From: Echinometra lucunter
Taxonomy: Eukaryota > Echinodermata > Echinoidea > Camarodonta > Echinometridae
Direction: 5' to 3'
NCBI GenBank assembly: GCA_029962745.1
Contig: CM057166.1
Span: 571,714 to 635,713, forward strand
Length of the DNA: 64,000 bases
Shown here: one piece after another, positions 57,717 to 64,000 of the stretch
How the letters are laid out: every line of letters starts with the position of its first letter
Numbering within the stretch: the stretch's first letter is position 1
Notes under the pieces: model-generated
Seen by the model: only the letters and a program-made list of their open reading frames with translations
The model's database searches: none
Told to the model about the DNA's origin: nothing
Made by a program: the position numbers and the translations under genes

Positions 57717-58455
57717 ATTGTAGTAGAAGTAGTAATTTGGAGTTGTTGTAGAAGTAGTAATTTAGAGTTTTGCAGAAGTAGTTACACCTGTATATAGAGC
57801 TGTAGCAGAAGTACTCATGTAGAGTTGTAGCAGAAGTAGTTATGTAGGGTTTAGCAGAAGTAGTTATGTAGAGTTGTAGCAGAAGTAGTCATGTAGAGTT
57901 GTAGCAGAAGTACTCATGTAGAGTTGTAGCAGAAGTACTCATGTGGAGTTGTAGCAGAAGAACTCATGTTGAGCTGTAGCAGAAGTACTCATGTGGAGTT
58001 GTAGCAGAAGAACTCATGTGGAGTTGTAGCAGAAGTACTCATGTAGAGTTGTAGCAGAAGTACTCATGTAGAGCTGTAGCAGAAGTACTCATGTAGAGTT
58101 GTAGCAGAAGTACTCATGTAGAGTTGTAGCAGAAGAACTCATGTAGAGTTGTAGCAGAAGTAGTCATGTAGAGTTGTAGCAGAAGTAGTTATATAGTGTT
58201 GTAGCAGAAGTAGTCATGTAGAGTTGTAGCAGAAGTAGTCATGTAGAGTTGTAGCAGAAGTAGTTATGTAGTGTTGTAGCAGAAGTAGTTATATAGTGTT
58301 GTAGCAGAAGTACTCATGTAGAGTTGTAGCAGAAGTACTCGTGCAGAGTTGTAGCAGAAGTACTCATGTAGAGTTGTAGCAGAAGTAGTTATGTAGAGTT
58401 GTTGCAGAAGAAGTTATGTAGAGTTGTAGCATAAGTAGTTATGTAGTGTTGTAGC
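57717..58455 (+). repeat. 25-bp minisatellite (about 29 units) at a splice donor
   Basis: The consensus unit is GAGTTGTAGCAGAAGTACTC followed by ATGTA. Unit spacing is exactly 25 bases for most of the array (for example 58021, 58046, 58071). Units differ mainly at two to four positions: TACTC, TAGTC, TAGTT or AACTC, and GTA or GTG. The most diverged units are at the left, and the first begins within six bases of the gtaaga donor of coding exon 5. Confidence 0.92.
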
Positions 58456-59186
58456 AACATGAATGATGTGAATATGTACCTTGAAATGCAACATAAGATT
58501 AACAGAGAAGCAGACTGAAGCAAAAGTAGTGTAATAAATATCATTTGAACTGATGTAGTAAAATAAACTAGTGACTTTTGTAGCCACATAGAGTGGTGAC
58601 TTCCATAGTAAGCTGCTATTACAGTGAAAATAGCCTACACACAACAACAACAATATTTGAATTGCATGTCCAGTAAATTCTTATAGGAAACCTGAAGATT
58701 CCAAAAGTGACTAGATGTAAATAGAAAAAGAAATAGAACTCTTGGAAATATCTGAAAAATGAAATATTGTAAATAACTTTGTTCATCTGATTTAAATACA
58801 TGGACCCAACATAAGTAATAATACAATTTTATGCCCCTAAATACTGTTGAATATTTATGTTATGTTCAATCCATGTTTATTTCAATAATATTCTGTATCA
58901 TTGTGATTTTTAAACTAATACACTCATTTAAAATGAGCATTTTCAGTCTACGAGCTGCTTGTTTGATGTGTTTTTAAGATAAACCTACCAGTATGAATAT
59001 TAAGAATAACAATATAAATCATTCAAATTAACAATACCAGTTCAGAATGACAATTTTGAAAGAAACATTCATTTTTCCATGTTGCTTGCATTGGCAAGTT
59101 GTCAAAGAAATTAGGCAGATCATAAAATGCTTGAAATTTCTTGAAATTATATATTTTTTGTCTTCTCATTTTGCATGATTTACCAG

Positions 59187-59224
59187 CTGCCAAAGAGAAA
59201 ACACCTGGCCCAGAGACGTGTCCG
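59187..59224 (+). CDS. PLEKHG5: PLEKHG5-like RhoGEF, coding exon 6 (small exon after RBD)
   Basis: This 38-bp exon lies between a gatttaccag acceptor and CCG|gtgagt. With the base from exon 5 it encodes PAKEKTPGPETCP (residues 209-221) and ends in phase 0. The PAK start matches the human 'APAK' immediately after the last RBD strand. Beyond that it is a Pro/Lys/Glu linker. Its small size would let gene finders miss it, but both splice sites are good and the phases demand it: 1 nt before plus 38 nt gives 13 whole codons. Confidence 0.85.
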
Positions 59225-59354
59225 GTGAGTGTTCCTGTCTTTTACTTCCCCCTTCAAACACATCACTACTTTTCATATTAGATAAATATTTATCATTCTC
59301 TAATCATTAAGAATGTTTTTCATATATACATGTACATTTTTTCCCTCTTGTTGT

Positions 59355-59406
59355 CTTTTCTAATGATTCAATAAAATTAGCAAATGTTATTGAATCATCA
59401 GAAAAG
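59355..59406 (+). other. Hairpin with about 20-bp stem in intron 6
   Basis: CTTTTCTAATGATTCAATAA pairs with TTATTGAATCATCAGAAAAG with one mismatch around a 12-base loop. It lies in the 433-base intron between coding exons 6 and 7 and could bring the flanking splice sites closer. It is short for a pre-microRNA. Confidence 0.5.
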
Positions 59407-59657
59407 ATAATTCTGGGAATGTTTTCATTCGTCTCATGTATCATATCTTTTCAAGATTTTTTCAAAAGTGTTAATCAACATCATATGAATGTAGTCACAA
59501 AGTGTTTAGCGACAGTAAGTCCTAACATTAAATACAGTAACATGTCCTGTTGTTTTGCCATTTTCAATCTTTTGGACTTTTCAGATGATAACAGTAAGCT
59601 AGATTGATCATTTATTCAAATGATTCTGATTTTATCCTCTTTTTTGATACTTTTCAG

Positions 59658-59774
59658 GTAACAGCAACAACTAAGAAGAAGAAGGATCTCTCAGCTTTCC
59701 TTGGCGTCAAGGACGACGTTAATCCAAAGGTGGGACCTCGCGATCGGCGAATGTCCGTACCCGCAATAGTCTCG
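59658..59774 (+). CDS. PLEKHG5: PLEKHG5-like RhoGEF, coding exon 7 (donor ambiguous)
   Basis: The exon follows a gatacttttcag acceptor and continues in phase 0 with VTATTKKKKDLSAFLGVKDD and VNPK (residues 222-245). The human counterpart after the RBD linker is RRRKNMSEFLGEASIPG, so the basic run plus '(L/M)S-x-FLG' is a second conserved landmark. Two phase-0 donors are possible. One is AAG|gtggga after 59729. The other is TCG|gtagga after 59774, which adds 15 residues, VGPRDRRMSVPAIVS, including an RRxS basophilic kinase site. I give the longer end because the added 45 bases are CpG-rich and look coding, but the choice is near even. Reading past the second donor meets TAA at 59781. The DH-PH exons are not in the window. 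Confidence 0.8.
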
Positions 59775-60465
59775 GTAGGATAAAATTTCCTTTGGCCCTT
59801 TTCTTGCCTCGCCCCCTCCCTCATGCTCATGCTTATCATCATCATCCTCCTCATCGTCCTCGTCCTCGTGCTGGCCTGATCTCGTTTGCCTGGCATGGCG
59901 CCTTGGTTTGAAGCAAGAAAGCAAAGCAAAGTTTGCCGTTTGGATGAGAATGAATGACTTCACGACGCACGCGCACTTTCTGTTGTTGCACCAACTCCAC
60001 TTACATTTCACCGTCACTTCAAAATATGGTTGTACCATTCTAAAAAAAAATATTCAGAAGAGGAAAACCAAACACTCTAGTCTCTCGACTTTGCTTATAT
60101 CATGTAATAAATTACATGAGTTAATCGTTACTATGTGTTTAGTGTGATCAATTTCAAATTTTACTTCTAATTCAACATGTTACATAAAGAGCTTCATAGA
60201 AGCATATGTGAGCAGAGAAAGAGCTCTAGAAAAATATATAAAAAAAAACCCCAACAAAACAGTTTGATTACAATTTCATTACCTACCTGGTGCAATGTAA
60301 ACGGAGTCCTAATGTAAGGACATGTTACCTGCTGAGTGCCATAAGGACATCAAGTCTGTGGTGAGGGATTTCTGCCCTTTTGGCATCTCCAGCAGGTGGA
60401 ATTGCCTGTTTTTGTAATTTTTTTAACTAGGGCATTCTTGCACTGCACTCAGTAGCTTGCTTATT

Positions 60466-60600
60466 TTTTTTTTTCTTATTTATTATTTCTTTTTTATTTT
60501 CTTATTTATTATTTCCTTTTTATTTTCTTATCTATTATTTCTTTTTTATTTTCTTATTATTTCATTTTTCATGTTTTATTCATTATTTCCTGATTTTTTA
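60466..60600. repeat. Tandem tract of TTATTTATTATTTCTTTTTATTTTC type
   Basis: About four AT-rich units of roughly 27 bases with small changes (TTTATT/TCTATT, TTTCC/TTTCT). Confidence 0.75.
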
Positions 60601-61706
60601 TTCAGATAAGCGTAGCTTAGAACATCTTTGCGCCTTACTTTTTAAAGCAATTAGGTAATTGGAGATCATGTGCTTGAAATGAGAACCAAACATGCTTCTG
60701 TTTTGTAGAAAGATTTACTTCCCCCCCCCCCCCCAACACCTCTACATATCATTTTAGTAGCATAAGAATACAAATAAGAATTGTTTGGAGATATGGCCTT
60801 TAGTCTTCATCTCATAAAATGATTTTCAACATTTTTGGAGTATGTTGCATGAAATCATGCTTGATTTCCCAAGGGTCAAAGGTCATAATTGTTCCCGAAG
60901 ACAAACATCCTCCTGAGATAGCTCAAAGGAGAGTTCAGACATCGTTTTAGGTGTAGATTTTAAGGAGTTATCATCGGTCCAATGTATTGCTGCAGAAAGA
61001 AAGATCTGGAGCAAGTGGCAAGATGTATTGTGTACTTTCATTTTCTTTGCATATTTTGCGATGCTAGGTAAGTGGGTAGGTGAGTGGGTATGAATAAGGC
61101 ATGATGTGTCCCTCGGTTTTTTCACTGTAATAAATGACATCCTTAACACGCATGATTTATATCTTTAAAGATGAGCAACTGTGACATAAGGAAAATGATA
61201 CGATTTTTACTTGGTACAAATATGTAACTCTAACAAGTAAAAACTTGACTTTGTGGTTTGAAAGTCTAATTATCCTGATCAGTACATCATAACATGCATG
61301 AACTACTCATACTGTGTTTTAGAAATACACATGTACCTGTAGACAGAAGACATACACTGACTGAAAGTAATCAAGATGTACTTCTATATGCAGACCTGAT
61401 TGTTTCTTAACTTTGTGAAACCTTTCTTTGTGGTACACACATGTACATGAACTGTCTTGTATACATGTAGTCTGGTTAATGTCACAGTATGCAATACTGT
61501 ATTCTATGACCTGATATGTAACCATTTATGTTGTCTACCTGTCATAACATCAGTGAGTAAGGTTGTTACAAAGTCCATAAATGAAATACTCAAGAAATGT
61601 TTCTATAACTTGCTGAATGCCTATACCCTAAAATAATGAAGGCTGGGATGAAGGGAATGTATACCAAAATGATTTGTATCCATTGGGTTTAGCAGACTTA
61701 ATGGGT

Positions 61707-61948
61707 TAATAATAATAATAATATCGATAACTCTTATTTACCCAGGGTAGCCACTTGAGCTATCAGCTGATCTTCCAACGTGCCCTGCATAACATAATAT
61801 GTTATTATTACCCTTCTCCATTCTTATATGCTGAGCGCCTGGCTAGAAGGCAGAAGGTCCCATTTTTGTAAGTCTTTGGTATGACTCGGCCGGGGATCGA
61901 ACCCACGACCTGAGGCGGACGCTCTATCAATTGAGCCACAATGCCCAG
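61707..61948 (-). mobile_element. Full-length tRNA-derived SINE, minus strand
   Basis: On the minus strand it starts CTGGGCATTGTGGCTCAATT (A box TGGCTCAATTGATAGAGC), has B box GGTTCGATCCC (about 61893-61903), then a body with 'AGGGCACGTTGGAAGATCAG' and 'GCTACCCTGGGTAAATAAG', and ends in (ATT)n at 61707-61723. The truncated copy at 3469 shares its tail. The different head shows that it is a different SINE family from the 7246 copy. It is not a functional tRNA: the sequence continues without a mature 3' end. Confidence 0.85.
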
Positions 61949-64000
61949 TTTAAGGCATTATTAGGGAGAATACAGGAGAGGAAGAAGGATATTATATAGA
62001 AGCTTAAAGGAAAGGATGAGGGTAAAGAAGGGAAATTTTTAGATAAAGGGAAGTTAGAACCCAATTTGTAAGTAAAAGACAGTGAGATTTTTCAGTTGGA
62101 TCATGCAAAACAAGATATTTCTCATTTCTCTAATACATGTACATTGTAGTGAATCTCATAGAGGCAAATGAACAGAATCTGTTTTCAGTCAAGACACTTG
62201 AGGTCATTCCTTTAGCCATTCACATTTCCATTTTTAGAAATCTAGCAGACTTTCACTCAGTGAATTCATGTAGAATAATCTGCGACTAGACCGTTTATCA
62301 GTTGTTGCTTAGCAACGTGACTCAGCGTACATCATGCTTATGTTTTTTGATGACACAGTTCTGCGTCATAATTAAATGTCTTGTCTTCTCATCATTCTGT
62401 ATGTCTCGTTGAAAAGGACCACATTACTGCACCTGGTGTTTCCAAATTGCTATTCTTTGTTAGTTAATCCCACCCTATTCCTATATTTTTAGTGTGTAGA
62501 TCCATGTAGTTGCTTTTTTGTAGTATGCATGTAGAGTAGGCATTAAGCTTCGCTTTTTTTTTTCAACTTTAAAGCTCAGTGTCTTGCATGAATTGTGGCA
62601 AAAGCTACTATGTTGCTTTAGTATTGCCAAGTTAAAATCTGCTCTGAAAAATCACTGAAGGATAAATGACAGCCATTAGTTATTAAGTTTATGATTTGCT
62701 AGCTCCAAAACAATCCATCATATACCATTTTAGGTTCTATTCAAATTCTTTACTGAATTTAGTTTGTATTTCTATGCATCATCTGTGGAATCATCAGTTA
62801 TATATCCAGAGTTACGAAAATTTAATGAATGAAACATTGAGAACAAGCAATTTTGTTTTCTTTTTTATTTACACTAGTAGCAAAAATAAATTATTGAAGG
62901 AATGATTTGGAATACCAATACAAATATTTTATCAAGGGCAAAGAATTTTTAGATGCAATCGGCTTTTGAGTTTGCTTAAACAAATGCATTGCTCTTAGTG
63001 AAAAGTAAGGGAAATAGTCTGCATAGTATTTTTTTTTCCATCTGTAGTTCTTAGTGCAAATAGGAACTTTTATTTTATGCTTTTGCAGTCTGCAATTGTA
63101 TAGCACCCCCTCAATGTTCAGTGCTTGTGAAATTGTAAAACTCATCAGCCTATAAAATGTCCCCTTTTCATGTAAATTCTTTGTGGACTTTTGGAAATCT
63201 ATTGTGAACGATTTCATCTTGTTTTGTTACTTGAAATGACTTACTTGTTGGTGAAATATACATGCTAGTTGTTCTAAGTCTGTATTTTCCCTCTTTAATG
63301 TTAATTCCCAATCCAAAATGGAGTAATCTTTATTCCCCATGTTATTTGTTCTGAAGTGGTCTCATTCCATTATGTTTGTAGGGATGTTTTGTACAATTTA
63401 CCACATGTTCCCTCCACTCACTGTAACTTTTCAATGGAGAAGGACAGGACAAAAGAAACCAAGTGCAAGATGGCTAATTTGTCTAATTTGTCATACCCTA
63501 TTTGGAATGAATTCTTCTTCACTCTCTTTTGTTCCTTGTTCACAGCTTGTCTTGTTCCATTATGTTTATAGGGGTGTTTTGTATCGCTTATTTCATGTAC
63601 ACCTTACACATCTGTAACTTGTCAATTGAAGAATAGAGATACAAAATACACATACACCCCAACACTCCACTGAATATACTACAGTCACAAGTTGGAAAAA
63701 GAAATTCATTTTTATGCTTTTATTCCAGGATTCTTGGTCATAATCTGAAGGGAAAATTATTGAATGCTTTATAGAGCATTATTTTAGATTCTTATTTGGA
63801 ACAAGATTCTAAAACATAAACTCCTCTAAACCAAGAGAATGGATGGATTGTACATGTTCATTTTTTAAAATTCACATTTCCAACACTTGATTTATTCTAG
63901 TGTACACAGTTATTAATCATGCGTCTTTCATTTCTTTAGCACTGTATTTTTTTTTCAAGGGAGCTAAATGAAAAAGTTTAGGACAAACATGAAGTACTAG

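Larger units (their letters stand above)
59775..64000 (+). other. Intron 7 (partial) of the PLEKHG5-like gene
   Basis: From the last donor to the window end I find no exon that would continue the protein. Known content is a foldback with CCTGCTG ends (about 60315-60405), a (TTATTTATTATTTC)-type tandem tract (60466-60600), poly-C (60721-60734) and a minus-strand SINE (61707-61948). From 61950 to 64000 I see only AT-rich DNA without recognisable features. Confidence 0.55.

Noticed and set aside
57531..57797. 88-codon frame starting before exon 5 and running into the minisatellite
   Set aside because: The middle is the true RBD exon. The start lies before the acceptor and the end is intron and repeat sequence, so it is not a separate gene.
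57717..58455. CRISPR-like array
   Set aside because: The units are contiguous 25-bp tandem repeats without unique spacers, in a eukaryotic intron.
59654..60038. Two overlapping minus-strand frames (91 and 115 codons)
   Set aside because: They are antisense to exon 7 and an adjacent GA/TC-rich stretch (Asp/Glu-rich runs). They are composition effects.
61875..61945. tRNA gene on the minus strand
   Set aside because: A and B boxes are present, but the sequence continues into a SINE body with an (ATT)n tail, and a truncated copy exists at 3469. It is a SINE head, as are the similar segments at 7246, 33394 and 36038.
1..64000. A novel multi-gene defence or metabolic system
   Set aside because: Both strands were examined. 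Apart from the single PLEKHG5-like gene and mobile-element remains there are no linked coding genes that could form such a system.

Overview
The window is AT-rich animal genomic DNA and is almost entirely non-coding. Its one recognisable gene is the 5' part of a plus-strand gene that I identify as an ortholog of PLEKHG5 (Syx/Tech), a Rho guanine-nucleotide exchange factor. Seven coding exons (6961-7151, 35707-35779, 39416-39514, 51704-51810, 57557-57711, 59187-59224, and 59658 to 59729 or 59774) join with consistent splice phases into one open frame of 245 or 260 residues. It contains a basic, Cys-containing N-terminus, a Ser/Pro/Arg linker, the Ras-binding-like (RBD) ubiquitin-fold domain, and the basic 'K-K-K-K-D-L-S-x-F-L-G' segment that follows the RBD in this family. 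The catalytic DH-PH tandem is not in the window and should lie downstream.

The source is most likely a marine invertebrate deuterostome, plausibly an echinoderm such as a sea urchin. The reasons are the vertebrate-like RBD, introns of 0.4-28.6 kb, a high density of small terminal-inverted-repeat elements, tRNA-derived SINEs ending in (ATT)n, and long (GA)n, poly-C and (ATC)n microsatellites. This assignment is an inference.

Layout. 1-6960: upstream or 5'-UTR territory with several short TTAA-flanked MITEs and a truncated SINE. 6961-7151: first coding exon. 7152-35706: intron 1, which holds a SINE, a 1.3-kb hAT-like element with a perfect 8-bp target duplication, a TIR element interrupted by a 5'-truncated LINE with a 22-bp target duplication, a 494-bp TTAA element, hAT-type, Harbinger-type and foldback MITEs, a 309-bp tandem duplication and two purine-rich tracts. 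35707-59774: the remaining exons, with introns that carry a second copy of the 494-bp element, long palindromic MITEs, a Harbinger-type MITE, a triplicated segment, and a 25-bp minisatellite of about 29 units that begins at the splice donor of the central RBD exon. 59775-64000: start of the next intron, with a minus-strand SINE and no further exon seen.

I found no novel multi-gene system. The points most worth checking are the PLEKHG5 gene model, the nested LINE-in-TIR insertion, the hAT-like element carrying repeated nuclear-receptor-type half-sites, the minisatellite touching a splice donor, and the conserved reading frame shared by the two TTAA elements.
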